From Gammaproteobacteria bacterium (lineage in GTDB: Bacteria; Pseudomonadota; Gammaproteobacteria; Pseudomonadales; Azotimanducaceae), in the NCBI GenBank assembly GCA_026708185.1, contig JAPOVK010000002.1:1-64000 (forward strand): a DNA stretch of 64,000 nt, read 5' to 3'. This document shows, in pieces, positions 28,770 to 37,791 of the stretch. The notes beneath the pieces were generated by a model. It ran no database searches, was not told where the DNA came from, and saw nothing but the letters and a program-made list of their open reading frames with translations. Within the stretch, counting starts at the first letter, position 1, and every line of letters starts with the position of its first letter. The position numbers were made by a program, and so were the translations under genes.

Positions 28770-30923
28770 ATGAAGGAGTTGCTACAAACGATGCGAGTCA
28801 TGCTAGAGCCACTCCTATTGGCGCGCGTTTCGCCACACCGGGCGGAACGCAGGTCCGCGTCCCGTCAGCTGGCCGCGGTCACGTTGACCCTTGCGGCCGG
28901 TTGGGCCTCCGCGCAGGAGGACGATCACGGCGACACGGCAGGGTCGTCCACCGTCCTTGATGTCGGGCGACCGGTCGCTGGCGTACTCCATGGTCCTGAA
29001 GACGTCGACGTCTTCAGGCTCGATCTCATCGGCCGTACCGCCATCGAAGTCCGCGCGACCGGTCCCACCGACACTGACGGGGAACTCCTCGACAGCTCGG
29101 GCGCGCGTCTCGGAGCGGACGACGACGCGGGTCCCGGCGACAACTTCCGCATCGCGGCAGAGCTCTCGCCCGGCGTCTACTACGTCGCCGTTGACGGGAG
29201 CGCGGGCAACTACGCTGTGCACGCGCGGGTGCGCGAGGCTCTGGACCACGGCGATACGCGGGAGTCGTCGACGCTGTTGCGGCTCTACTCGATGGCGGAA
29301 CTCGCGGGCGTATCCCCCGCCGTCCTGCTCGCCACCCCGGGCCGCATCTACCCCACCACCGATGACGTCGACGTGTTCCGCATCGACGTGACTGAAGACG
29401 GCACAGTCGTAGCGGTGCGGACCTCGCCGGCTGCGTTCGACACCTACGCCTGGCTCCTGGACAGCGCCGGCGACGAGCTCGCGTTTCACGACGGCGACGC
29501 CGGAGTCCGCTTCGAGCGGCACCTGGACGCCGGCATCTACTACGTGCGCCTGGGCGGGCACGAAACCGGCGCCTACCGGATCCTCGCGACCAAGTCGCTC
29601 GACCAAACGGCCGACGCGGGGCTGCGACCTCGGCTGATCTCGCCGGGGGCCATTGGTTTCGAGGGGGACGTCTGGGCCGCCAACGTTAGCTACGACTACA
29701 TCTCCCTTCGCTTCGCCGAAGACTTCGACGACGACGGTGACGACGACCTCGTTCTGGCCGGGGGCGAACCCGAAGGCGGGCAGCCGGGGTCGGGAGCGAT
29801 ACTGCTCAACGACGGTGATTTCTCGTTCCGCGTGGCGGCGGGAGACCGGCCGACCGGCGTGCATCCGCGGAAAGTGCTACTCGCCGACTTCAACGGCGAC
29901 GGCAAGAACGACATCTTCATTGCCGACCACGGTCACGATGCCCCTCCGTTCCCGGGCTGGTACAACCAGCTCCTGTTGCGAACGCCGGACGGCTACCAGG
30001 ACGCCACCGACCGCTTGCCCGAGGACGGAACGGGCTTCTCCCACGGTGCCGCCGCCGGCGATGTGGACGGTGATGGAGACACGGACGTGCTCGTCGCCAA
30101 CGCGTTTGGCGGCCCCACTAACGGGCCCTACTTCCTGCTTAACGACGGCACCGCCAACTTCGTCATCGACACGTTCCGGCTTCCCGAGGCACTGGCCACG
30201 AACGCCTTCAAACCATGGGCCGTGGAGCTTGTGGACCTTGACAGCGACGGCCGCGACGATCTCGTCGCCGGAACGACCGCGGACATGGGCGGCGCATCGA
30301 CCGTCTACTGGGGGTCGGCGCGCGGGACGTACCGCGACGCCAGCACGACCCGGCTCCCCGAAGCCGCCTTCTTCGTGGCCCACGGAGCCGCGGAGGTGAT
30401 CTCCATCGGCGTCAGTGACTGCAACGGCGATGGTCGGCCCGACCTTCTGCTTGGGGGATACGACGCCGAGACACTGAGCCGTCGCGGGGCACAGCTGCTG
30501 GTGAATCGGGGCGGGCGTACGTTCGCGGACATGACCGAGGCAGCCCTCGGCGACACGGCGTGGTCTCCGACGGAGGCGTGGCATGAGGGTCACCGCTTTT
30601 TCGACTTCAACCTCGACGGCACAGTAGACATCGTCCCACAGCACTACGGCTTCGGATCACCGACCCCCGCGATGCTCCGGCCCAACGTCCTCGCCTGGCT
30701 CAACAAAGGCAAGTGTCGATTCACCGCGCTGAGAACGACGGAGTTCGACAACTCACGCGCCTTGTGGCAGTTCACCTGGGGCACCCATGTCCGCGTCGGC
30801 GCCAGCTTCAAGACCATGTATTTCTACGGGGATGGCGCGCAGCTCACCGCGAATGCGGGGGTCGTTACCTCGACAGCCACGATCGCCGATGCGTTGGCGG
30901 GGAGCCTCGCGAGGGGCTACTAG
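28770..30923 (+). CDS. Exported FG-GAP/VCBS-repeat protein
   Basis: About 717 residues from the ATG at 28770 (ATG at 28791, 12 bases after AAGGAG, is an alternative). A signal peptide ends GWASAQEDD. The first half has two pre-peptidase-type beta domains (DVDVFRLDL, GVYYVAVDGSAGNYAVHARV; DVDVFRIDV, GIYYVRLGGHETGAYRI). The second half holds about six FG-GAP/VCBS units with calcium-binding loops such as DDDGDDDLV, DFNGDGKNDIF, DVDGDGDTDV, DLDSDGRDDLV and DCNGDGRPDLL. Such proteins form a beta-propeller outside the cytoplasm and often bind ligands or the cell surface. No catalytic domain is visible. Confidence 0.85.
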   Translation: MKELLQTMRVMLEPLLLARVSPHRAERRSASRQLAAVTLTLAAGWASAQEDDHGDTAGSSTVLDVGRPVAGVLHGPEDVDVFRLDLIGRTAIEVRATGPTDTDGELLDSSGARLGADDDAGPGDNFRIAAELSPGVYYVAVDGSAGNYAVHARVREALDHGDTRESSTLLRLYSMAELAGVSPAVLLATPGRIYPTTDDVDVFRIDVTEDGTVVAVRTSPAAFDTYAWLLDSAGDELAFHDGDAGVRFERHLDAGIYYVRLGGHETGAYRILATKSLDQTADAGLRPRLISPGAIGFEGDVWAANVSYDYISLRFAEDFDDDGDDDLVLAGGEPEGGQPGSGAILLNDGDFSFRVAAGDRPTGVHPRKVLLADFNGDGKNDIFIADHGHDAPPFPGWYNQLLLRTPDGYQDATDRLPEDGTGFSHGAAAGDVDGDGDTDVLVANAFGGPTNGPYFLLNDGTANFVIDTFRLPEALATNAFKPWAVELVDLDSDGRDDLVAGTTADMGGASTVYWGSARGTYRDASTTRLPEAAFFVAHGAAEVISIGVSDCNGDGRPDLLLGGYDAETLSRRGAQLLVNRGGRTFADMTEAALGDTAWSPTEAWHEGHRFFDFNLDGTVDIVPQHYGFGSPTPAMLRPNVLAWLNKGKCRFTALRTTEFDNSRALWQFTWGTHVRVGASFKTMYFYGDGAQLTANAGVVTSTATIADALAGSLARGY

Positions 30924-31099
30924 TCGATGGCGCGCTTAGCTGCCTTGTCGTCGAAGCCCGGCAGCGGCCGCGTGTGCTTCTCGACGAACTGCCGCTCGAA
31001 CTTCCCCGTCGATCCCACGGCACATCCAGATCCGTCGCGCCGCAGTCCGTCAGCACGGACGTGCGGTTGCGGCCGTTTCCGGCTGCAACCTCGTGCAAC

Positions 31100-32644
31100 T
31101 CAACTCACGCGAGTAATCACCAGCCTCACGCTCCCTTGATTGTTGTCGTATCGCGCCCATGCATCGTTGGCGAACGCGTAGAGATAGCCATCCGCTTTGA
31201 CGACAAACGGGCGTTTGGGGTTGCTGTGATTACAGGGCTGGAAGTAGGTATGAGGCAACGGACTACCGTCGTTTTTCACCGCCTTCGACTTCCCCCCGTC
31301 GTTCGCCACTACGCCGACTAGCTCGAACCACTTGGCGCCCTCGAGACGTTTCGTATTGGGGAGATCCGCCATTGTCTCTTTCGGCAACCACCGTTCCAGC
31401 TTCCCCACGAGGGAAAGGGCACCCCGAACCAAGTCTCCGCGCGTTAGGTCGTCATCCTTCTCGGTTCCACGCCAATCGCAAATGTCCCCTTTGTCCATCC
31501 ACTCTCCCTCCGCGTCGAAGGAGTAGGCCTCACCGTTCTTGACGTACAGCCCCGTCCGGTTCCAACGCTCGCGCGCATGGATCTCGACCGTCGTTTGCTC
31601 GGCTGGCGGAAGCCGCTTGGTGGGCCAGTAGTCGAATGCGTTGATTAGCCGTGCCTGCTGCCTCGCGATCACGCTTTTGTCCAGCGATGGTTCACTGGCC
31701 GCGATCATCGGTGCTCTGCGAGGCCTGGATCGAAGCGCCGCGAACACGCCCTTGTACGACTGGTGCATCACCCCCAACGGGTTGCCCTTTATCTGCCCAC
31801 TCACGCCGTTGTGAAACTGTAGGCCGGCCTGCTTGGCTTCATCGATCATCCACTCGAGCGCTAGATCCGACAGCGACGAGTCCTCGTACCCGCCACCAAT
31901 GTCGCCGTGGACCCCCGGAAACCACTTCTCCCCTACGTCCCTGTCACTCTCGGCAAACGATGCCGGATCCCAGCGGCTCACGGTGAAGCTAGCGCGAATC
32001 TCATCGAGGGCCATTGCATGGCGCGCCGTCTTCACGTTTTCCCCGAGGGCGGTGTCATGGAATTCCCAGCGGTCCTTCCTGTCGAGCATTAGATTGGTGA
32101 ATTCAAGCTCGTCGGGTATGCCGAGCGCGCCGACCGTATCCCACACACCCAGGAACCGCACCGGAACTGCCTTGCCTTCATTGTGGAGCTCGTCATCTGG
32201 CAGATGGACCTCAACTCTCTGGTCCTTGTCCGCGTACGCCTCATAGGCTCGCCCCACCGCCTCCCGTCTCGCCTGCAGGCTCGCGACGCTGCTGAGCGTC
32301 ACCAGCCCTGGTCTCTTCAACATGCCCGCGACGCACCGCACGGTGAACGCGCCCCGGCTAAATCCCAGCAGGTACACGTCGTCTCCTGCTTCGTAGCGCT
32401 CCGCAAGCCAAAGGTAGACGTCGCGGATGTGGTCCTCCAAGCTGCCGCCGAAGGCGCCGTCTAAGATATTGGCTAGCCGTCCTCCCTCTGTACCTATGCC
32501 CGTGTGGTAGTACGCACACTGGTCGTTGCATTCGTCGTCCAGTGCACGGTAGAACTTGAACACGTTGGTCGGTGCTGGCTCCCCGTTGTCCTCCATGGTT
32601 GGCGTATTCCACGTGCCGTCGACGCATACAATCAGCTTCTTCAT
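31100..32644 (-). CDS. DUF2235 alpha/beta hydrolase with C-terminal lectin-like domain
   Basis: 514 residues. The N-terminal DUF2235 domain starts KKLIVCVDGTWNT and has the nucleophile elbow GFSRGA (Ser96) and WFPGVHGDIGGGYEDSSLSD, conserved in Tle1-type phospholipase effectors and related hydrolases. The last ~160 residues (EIHARERWNRTGLYVKNGE, GEWMDKGDICDW, YLYAFANDAWARYDNNQGSV) look like a PA-IL/LecA-type calcium and carbohydrate-binding beta fold. A lipase joined to a lectin-like module suggests targeting to a glycan-bearing membrane. It is the last gene of a leftward set of four; a 237-base gap separates it from the OmpA-like gene. No VgrG, PAAR or obvious immunity gene is seen, so a type VI effector role is uncertain. 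Confidence 0.85.
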   Translation of the reverse strand: MKKLIVCVDGTWNTPTMEDNGEPAPTNVFKFYRALDDECNDQCAYYHTGIGTEGGRLANILDGAFGGSLEDHIRDVYLWLAERYEAGDDVYLLGFSRGAFTVRCVAGMLKRPGLVTLSSVASLQARREAVGRAYEAYADKDQRVEVHLPDDELHNEGKAVPVRFLGVWDTVGALGIPDELEFTNLMLDRKDRWEFHDTALGENVKTARHAMALDEIRASFTVSRWDPASFAESDRDVGEKWFPGVHGDIGGGYEDSSLSDLALEWMIDEAKQAGLQFHNGVSGQIKGNPLGVMHQSYKGVFAALRSRPRRAPMIAASEPSLDKSVIARQQARLINAFDYWPTKRLPPAEQTTVEIHARERWNRTGLYVKNGEAYSFDAEGEWMDKGDICDWRGTEKDDDLTRGDLVRGALSLVGKLERWLPKETMADLPNTKRLEGAKWFELVGVVANDGGKSKAVKNDGSPLPHTYFQPCNHSNPKRPFVVKADGYLYAFANDAWARYDNNQGSVRLVITRVS

Positions 32645-32881
32645 GTTGCCTCCTTAGTGCGGCAACAGCATACCCTTGGCCATCCTCTCCCTCTCCAGGT
32701 ATGTAGGCGGAAGGCGGAAGTACCGGCCCTTGGTGCGACATACGAGAGCACGGCCGCCAGGACGCGTTTCGCTACCGTCACTCGAGTTGCGGGCTGGGGG
32801 AGATAGTCGGTCGGGTGTGATTCAGGGAGGGCTGACACTCTGGATCGCAGGGCACAGTGACGCGCCGGGCTCGTCGCGCCG

Positions 32882-33526
32882 CTATTCGATCTCATTCCAG
32901 CAAGCCCACACCTCCACCTTGCGGTCTTTCTCATCGCCTTCGTGGCAGGCTGGGCCCGCATCACCGCAATCCTCTTCCTGCGGAACGTCTGGAGGCCCGG
33001 TCGTGGTGATCACAACCGTGCGATGTGCGTTGAACAGCTCCCGGGCCCCCGGCACACTCCCGAGGTGCTCGCCCGCCCACGTCCGGAACCACTCCGCTCG
33101 CCGGCGTCCTAGCTCTTTGTTGGATCCGCCATCGCGGTATCGCAGGAAGTCGGTCCCGCCGATCAGCAGGAGACCCTCCAAACTGTACCCAGATGGAATG
33201 TTCGTGAACTCTATGGCGACCTCGGTCAGGGACGCCCTGACGTTCTTCCACTCCTCTGTCTTCAGATCCTCCTTCGTTGGAGTATGTCCGGCGGGAGGGA
33301 ATCCGAAAATCCTGCCAACACGACGATACTCGCATGGCCCTGTACGTGCGGGAGAGCTCGAGTCCCTGAACGTGAACTGGTAGGTCCCATGACCGGTCGC
33401 CGCCTGCCTGGGTGGGCTTGGTTCCGGGCGCGGCGTTGTAGCTACGATGACCGCACACAGCACCGTCGAGCAGACTAGAAACGCGGCGAGGAAAGTTCCC
33501 ACCAAATGACCGACGTCGCTAGACAA
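32882..33526 (-). CDS. Membrane-anchored OmpA-like domain protein
   Basis: 214 residues as drawn from a TTG at 33526; a GTG eight codons further on is also possible. One N-terminal membrane segment (GTFLAAFLVCSTVLCAVIVA), a Pro-rich linker, then a domain with LLLIGGTDFLRYRDGGSNKE, GRRRAEWFRTWAGEHLGS and a final DRKVEVWACW. This order (GHTD-like loop, N-x-x-L-x-x-RA helix, R-x-V-E-x strand) is the OmpA/MotB peptidoglycan-binding fold, although the key residues deviate. It lies 6 bases after the coiled-coil gene, so the two are co-transcribed. The domain call is inference from pattern. Confidence 0.5.
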   Translation of the reverse strand: MSSDVGHLVGTFLAAFLVCSTVLCAVIVATTPRPEPSPPRQAATGHGTYQFTFRDSSSPARTGPCEYRRVGRIFGFPPAGHTPTKEDLKTEEWKNVRASLTEVAIEFTNIPSGYSLEGLLLIGGTDFLRYRDGGSNKELGRRRAEWFRTWAGEHLGSVPGARELFNAHRTVVITTTGPPDVPQEEDCGDAGPACHEGDEKDRKVEVWACWNEIE

Positions 33527-33532
33527 CGTGCG

Positions 33533-34312
33533 CTATTCCAACTTGTCGGTCTGCGACGCAAAGACGACCGGCACCGAAAACCGTATACGGTTGTGCTGCG
33601 ACGTGCTGTCCTTGGTCTCTGCCCCGGATTCGCTGCTTCCGCCGGCACTGACTTTCGCCGTAAGTCCGAGCACCTGCAGGATGGATCCGGTACTGATCTC
33701 GCCCCCTGCACGTCGTTCCTTACTACGCTTTTCCACTTCCTCAGCGTTTGCAATGAGAGCGAGATCGAACTGCACTTCGGTCTTGCCTTCCCCGACGACG
33801 TCCCCTATCCGGCTCAATGAGACGAATCCGCTTCGTCCTAGCCCTCCGCCTACGTCGCGAGCACGGCCAAGCGTGGCGGCCTCGTCCACTCCCACCATGA
33901 TGTCGGACAATGAATCTCGAACGAAGTCTCGCAAACCGGCGCGAGCGGCCCTCTCCATCTCAGACAGCTTCTCGGTTTCCGACTTCTGCCTCAGTTGCTC
34001 TGTGGCGTCGCCCAGCTTTTTCTCGGCGACGTCCCGTCGCCTTACGGCCTCCGCGGCGGTGTCGACCGCGTCGCGGCTGCGCTGTTGGGCGACGGTGGCC
34101 GTGTCGATGGCCTCGCTCGCCAGCGTTCGGGCGGTCGCCGCGTCCTCTTGGTGTGACGCCACCTCTTCTCGCAAGGCCGTTCTGTCCGTCTCAGCCGCGG
34201 CCAGTTCCTGCTCCAAGTCCGCTTGGTTTTTGCGCGACGCTCCCAGTTCCTCTGTTAGCGATCGGATCCTTTCTCGAAGCTCCGCATTGGATTCGCTTCC
34301 GTCGTCAGCCAC
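33533..34312 (-). CDS. Coiled-coil protein with C-terminal beta domain
   Basis: 259 residues from a GTG close behind GGGAGG. The first ~140 residues are a long coiled coil (ELRERIRSLTEELGASRKNQ, VAQQRSRDAVDTAAEAVRRR). The C-terminal part, FVRDSLSDIMVGVDEA through VQFDLALIANAEEVE to NRIRFSVPVVFAS, resembles a recurrent domain of about 100 residues found in uncharacterised proteins near peptidase or effector genes (trypsin-co-occurring-like or DUF2589-like); I cannot say which. Position between a TM/coiled-coil protein and an OmpA-like protein suggests a structural or scaffolding part of one complex. Confidence 0.65.
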   Translation of the reverse strand: MADDGSESNAELRERIRSLTEELGASRKNQADLEQELAAAETDRTALREEVASHQEDAATARTLASEAIDTATVAQQRSRDAVDTAAEAVRRRDVAEKKLGDATEQLRQKSETEKLSEMERAARAGLRDFVRDSLSDIMVGVDEAATLGRARDVGGGLGRSGFVSLSRIGDVVGEGKTEVQFDLALIANAEEVEKRSKERRAGGEISTGSILQVLGLTAKVSAGGSSESGAETKDSTSQHNRIRFSVPVVFASQTDKLE

Positions 34313-34366
34313 ACGATCCTCCCATACACAACCACACGATCTGGCCCGGCCTATTCCGAAGTGCCA

Positions 34367-34894
34367 CTACGGGCGAGCAGCCAACATGAACACGGTCCCA
34401 ACGAGGGCCGTTGACAAGCTGATCGCTAGTGCCACTAATAGCAAAGTCACCAACGTCTTTCCCTTGGACACTACCGAGGCGTTCAAGTCCGCGACAGCGC
34501 TTTGCACATCCGCCAGGTTTTCCGCCGCTCGATCTGAAATCGCCGACGACTGATCCATCGCCTCGTCCATCGCTTTGACAAGCCGCTGCACTCTTCCAGC
34601 CGTCGCCGCTAGCCGCCCCTCCATTTCCGCGAGTAGATTCCGAACTCGTTGCTGATCGGGCATCGAAACGGCGGGCTCGGGTCGGTCCCCTTGTGAGGGA
34701 CCTTCTGGCGTTCGGTCTTTCAGCGCATCGAGCGTCGGCTTGACTTGCCTGATTGCCCGCGCCGCGTCGAGAATCTCCCGCTCCCGATCCAATCGCCATT
34801 TCTCAATGACCACGTCGGGTTGATCGACACCTGCCTCTATCAGGCTGTTCCGCAACAGGCCCTCCACTTCGTCGTCAGAGGTTGATTGTCCCAT
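34367..34894 (-). CDS. Coiled-coil protein with C-terminal membrane anchor
   Basis: 175 residues, ATG preceded by GGGGAG. The N-terminal half is charged; residues about 85-145 form heptads (QQRVRNLLAEMEGRLAATA, AAENLADVQSAVADLNASV), and a single C-terminal helix (LVTLLLVALAISLSTALVGT) anchors it with the bulk in the cytoplasm. First gene of the leftward set ending with the DUF2235 hydrolase. No family recognised. Confidence 0.65.
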   Translation of the reverse strand: MGQSTSDDEVEGLLRNSLIEAGVDQPDVVIEKWRLDREREILDAARAIRQVKPTLDALKDRTPEGPSQGDRPEPAVSMPDQQRVRNLLAEMEGRLAATAGRVQRLVKAMDEAMDQSSAISDRAAENLADVQSAVADLNASVVSKGKTLVTLLLVALAISLSTALVGTVFMLAARP

Positions 34895-35343
34895 TCCTGC
34901 TCCCCCTTGATCCTCGATAGCGGTTCACTGTTTTCGGAGGAACCAACCGAACGTTCGAACAGGGACGACCTAGCATGGGAGTGAGCGCGGTCTCGGGTGC
35001 CTCTTTTGCGAGACAGCTTCGGCTCGTCCAAGTCGATTTAACATATTGTCATGTCCACTTGGCGGGGGCCAAGTACGTAGTTACTGGTATGGAGATGGCA
35101 AAAGAACTGGCCTGGTTGCGCCACTTTCAGTCGGAGGTCGAATACGCTGCAACCCGACACCGGGGCAGCGATACCGGATTTGGCAGCGCCGTCCTAACAC
35201 GCACTGATGTCTTGTGCGGGTGGGCTTATAGGGTGAACGCCGAGGACCACTGGCTCCGTCTCATCTCGCGGATCGCGGCTTGATCCACCATCGCGGATAT
35301 CGGCAACCTGACGATTGTTCCAGCTTTGGTCCACGGGGAAACC

Positions 35344-35982
35344 ATGCTTGACGTCTTACTACCCCCGCTAGTGACGGCGACCGGTGGCGCAGCTGTCGTG
35401 GCGGCCCTTTTTACCGTTGGCAGTTACCTTCTGCGTGACCGCGGCAAAGACAAGAGTGATGAATCCCGGCAGCTCAGAGACCTGATCCTTAATCGGATTG
35501 TCCACGGCGTACCGGTCTCTAGGAGCGATGTTTCCCGATTCGCCAGTGCGCGCGGGCTCTCTAGCTCGGAGGCGCACGATGCCGTTGAGCGCTTGTACAG
35601 CGAAGAGTTGTCGGACGTCATCACTGCCGAAGTGCTCCAAACGGTTGGAAGCCTACTCGGCGAGCTCGAGATGCAGCAGCCGTACGAGACCCTGCCTGCG
35701 GAGGTCCGGCAGTCCCTTGTACGGCTGAACAAGCTCGTTCGTGCCGAAACCCGGGATGAGGAAGACCGGCAGGTGCTGACGCCGATCGTGAGTACGCTGA
35801 CCAACTACGCAGGGCTAGAGAAACAAAAAAGGCGGCAAGCGGCGCACGTCATTGCGGCGTACGTCATTGGCGTGGCGAGCGTCATCCTCGGCGGTACTGC
35901 ACTTTTGTACACGCCCTCGCCCGCAGAGTTAGCGAACCACATCGTCGACGCGCTTCAAATCGCCTCGCGATCTGATGAGTAG
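35344..35982 (+). CDS. Two-TM membrane protein of unknown family
   Basis: 212 residues from the ATG at 35344. An N-terminal membrane segment (GGAAVVAALFTVGSYLL), a large soluble middle with SRSDVSRFASARGLSSSEAH (a possible winged-helix-like fold) and EVRQSLVRLNKLVRAETRDE, and a C-terminal membrane segment (VIAAYVIGVASVILGGTALL). Divergent from the coiled-coil/DUF2235 set. A membrane protein with a soluble insert next to TIR genes could be an effector or sensor, but nothing in the sequence proves it. Confidence 0.6.
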   Translation: MLDVLLPPLVTATGGAAVVAALFTVGSYLLRDRGKDKSDESRQLRDLILNRIVHGVPVSRSDVSRFASARGLSSSEAHDAVERLYSEELSDVITAEVLQTVGSLLGELEMQQPYETLPAEVRQSLVRLNKLVRAETRDEEDRQVLTPIVSTLTNYAGLEKQKRRQAAHVIAAYVIGVASVILGGTALLYTPSPAELANHIVDALQIASRSDE

Positions 35983-36158
35983 GGGCTCGAACAGACTGCA
36001 ATCGAACAGGCTGGAGGCGCGCATCCTCGTCGAGGTCGAACGCATTGCCTTGTCTGTTTCCGGGACGGCACACTAGTGCAAACCGGGATTGCTGCATTTG
36101 GTTCGCTGCCCGATAGTCAAGCAGCCCGGGTCGTAGGATTACGCGATGGGGGAAGGTA

Positions 36159-36488
36159 ATGAGTGAACTGATCTGGGTCACCTTGGTGTGGCTGTTCCTT
36201 GTCGGCGTAGGCTGGCCCGCGGTCGCCATCCTCCGAAACAGCGAACGGACGGAGTTGCGGGCGTTCAATCTGCCGAGAGGATCCGTGCGCGGCGTACTGG
36301 CACTGGCTATCGTCGGGTCGTTCGTGGTCTTTCTGGTGTTCGCACCGTTTCTGGGCAGTGCCGCCGACGCCACCATCGTCGACAAGGTTCTCGTGGCGTT
36401 CGGCACACTAAGCGGTTCCGTCACGGGGTTCTATTTCGGTGGACGGGCGAGCACGCCATCGCCTGCGCCAAGAGGCCCCGACGACTGA
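36159..36488 (+). CDS. Small integral membrane protein
   Basis: 109 residues, ATG preceded by GGGGGAAGG. Three hydrophobic segments: VTLVWLFLVGVGWPAVAIL, VLALAIVGSFVVFLVFAPFL and a shorter LVAFGTLSGSVTGFYFGGR that looks like a glycine-rich membrane hairpin. Family unknown. It lies between another membrane-protein gene and the first TIR gene. Confidence 0.6.
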   Translation: MSELIWVTLVWLFLVGVGWPAVAILRNSERTELRAFNLPRGSVRGVLALAIVGSFVVFLVFAPFLGSAADATIVDKVLVAFGTLSGSVTGFYFGGRASTPSPAPRGPDD

Positions 36489-36732
36489 GGACGTTCGCAC
36501 AACGGACAAACGGGCTGCGCCGTGCGGGAGTGGGCGTTCGCGGCTGAGAAGAAACGAGCAAGCTGCGACACGGCGGATTCGCGTCTGCTACGCGCCCTCG
36601 CATGCTGCTCAACGACGATGCGCGAGGCACCGCGCAGTGTCAGCGCATTTCCCCACCGCCGTGACATTGCTCGCGTTTGACGTGCGCTTGACTGCGTGCC
36701 AGTGTAGGTACAGTCCCAATCCCACTCCGACG

Positions 36733-37176
36733 ATGCAACCCCGACTCCTTGGATCCGGCACGTCTCCCCGGTCGCTCTGCGCCTTCCTGAGTTTCGCCAC
36801 GAAGGACGCAGCGCTTGTCGAGGTGTTCAGGAACCGCATCGGCAAACAGTACCCGGGAGTCGAGCTTCTCGATCACGCCGTCAAAGACGGCTACGAGGAG
36901 GACTGGCAGGAGGAGTGCGCGAGGAAGATCGATCGGTCGGAGTGGCTCATCTGCCTCATTGGGCATACGACCCACCGCAGTCGGGCGGTCGCTTGGGAGA
37001 TCGACCGCGGTCTGTCGCTCGGCAAGCGCATCGTGGCTGTCAACCTGAGCGCCCACGCGGGCCCGGTTCCGCAGATCCTGGCGCGCAACGCGATTGAACC
37101 GCAGCAGGGCATCGGCGGCATTGCATTGTCCGCGCCTGCGGCACCCGAACGGGGGGCGAATGGCCGCGCCGAGTGA
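36733..37176 (+). CDS. TIR-like (DUF1863/ThsB-type) protein
   Basis: 147 residues from the ATG at 36733; upstream codons in the same frame look non-coding. The fold pattern is CAFLSFATKDAALVEVFRNR (first strand and helix), KDGYEEDWQEECARKIDRSE, WLICLIGHTTHRSRAVAWEI (Glu89 is the candidate catalytic Glu) and GKRIVAVNL. This is the MTH538/DUF1863 branch of the TIR superfamily, which includes the Thoeris ThsB proteins that turn NAD-type substrates into signal nucleotides. Its 3' end overlaps the next gene by 17 bases, so both are made together. No ThsA gene (SIR2 plus SLOG) is visible; the membrane partner may be the effector. Confidence 0.8.
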   Translation: MQPRLLGSGTSPRSLCAFLSFATKDAALVEVFRNRIGKQYPGVELLDHAVKDGYEEDWQEECARKIDRSEWLICLIGHTTHRSRAVAWEIDRGLSLGKRIVAVNLSAHAGPVPQILARNAIEPQQGIGGIALSAPAAPERGANGRAE

Positions 37177-37687
37177 CGAGGAACTCGATGGGATCATATT
37201 CGGAGGCCGGTCCTCGGGTGACCAGCCGGGCGTCGAGGTCCTCATGGAGCAATACAGGCTCTTCGTCGAGACTTCGGAGCGACTCGTCGCGAGACGCCAG
37301 GTCGTCAACACGTTCTTTCTCTCGGCGAACGCCCTAGCGTTGTCCGCGCTCGGCCTGATCGCCAAGGAGGTATCGCACAGTCCGCTAGCGGCCATAGGCA
37401 TCGTCGCAGTATCGGCGGCCGCACTCCTGCTCTGCGTAGCCTGGAAGAGACTGGTGCGCTCCTACGCCCAGCTCAACGGCGGCAAATGCGCCGTCATCGA
37501 GCGTCTCGAGCGCCGTCTGCCCGCCGCACTCTTCTCCGCGGAGTGGGTGGCTCTCGGCAAGGGCAAGGACCCGAAGGTGTACAAACCGTTCACAGCCACG
37601 GAACAGCTGGTCTCCGTGATCTTCATCGTGCTCTACGGCTTGGCCGCGTTGTTCACGGTGGGGTGGATCGCCGCGTCCTATTCGTGA
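37160..37687 (+). CDS. Membrane protein partner of the TIR-like gene
   Basis: 175 residues, ATG at 37160 inside the end of the TIR gene. Layout: cytosolic N-terminus (PGVEVLMEQYRLFVETSERL), two closely spaced membrane helices (FLSANALALSALGLIA, LAAIGIVAVSAAALLLCVAW), a conserved-looking soluble loop (RSYAQLNGGKCAVIERLERR, AEWVALGKGKDPKVYKPFTA) and a last membrane helix (VIFIVLYGLAALFTVGWIA). The loop pattern recalls a small oligomeric membrane-protein family named after Francisella RipA; I recall it beside TIR or nucleotide-signalling genes but cannot verify this. A pore-like effector role is inference. Confidence 0.7.
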   Translation: MAAPSDEELDGIIFGGRSSGDQPGVEVLMEQYRLFVETSERLVARRQVVNTFFLSANALALSALGLIAKEVSHSPLAAIGIVAVSAAALLLCVAWKRLVRSYAQLNGGKCAVIERLERRLPAALFSAEWVALGKGKDPKVYKPFTATEQLVSVIFIVLYGLAALFTVGWIAASYS

Positions 37688-37791
37688 TTGTGGGAGGCTT
37701 ACGGAGTGCATCGTGCGGGCGTCCGAGCTGATCGCTGTAGATCCGCCACGAGTTCCCGGTCGACCGGCATCAACTGTCCCGCCATGCCGGC

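Noticed and set aside
31100-34894. Type VI secretion effector cassette
   Set aside because: DUF2235 suggests a Tle1-like effector, but no VgrG, PAAR, Hcp or adaptor gene is present in the window.
34975-35283. 102-codon rightward frame between the divergent loci
   Set aside because: No ribosome site, no recognisable motif, and it spans the likely promoter region of the leftward gene set; more likely non-coding.
36733-37687. Classical Thoeris system
   Set aside because: A ThsB-like TIR is present but no SIR2-SLOG ThsA gene lies in the window.
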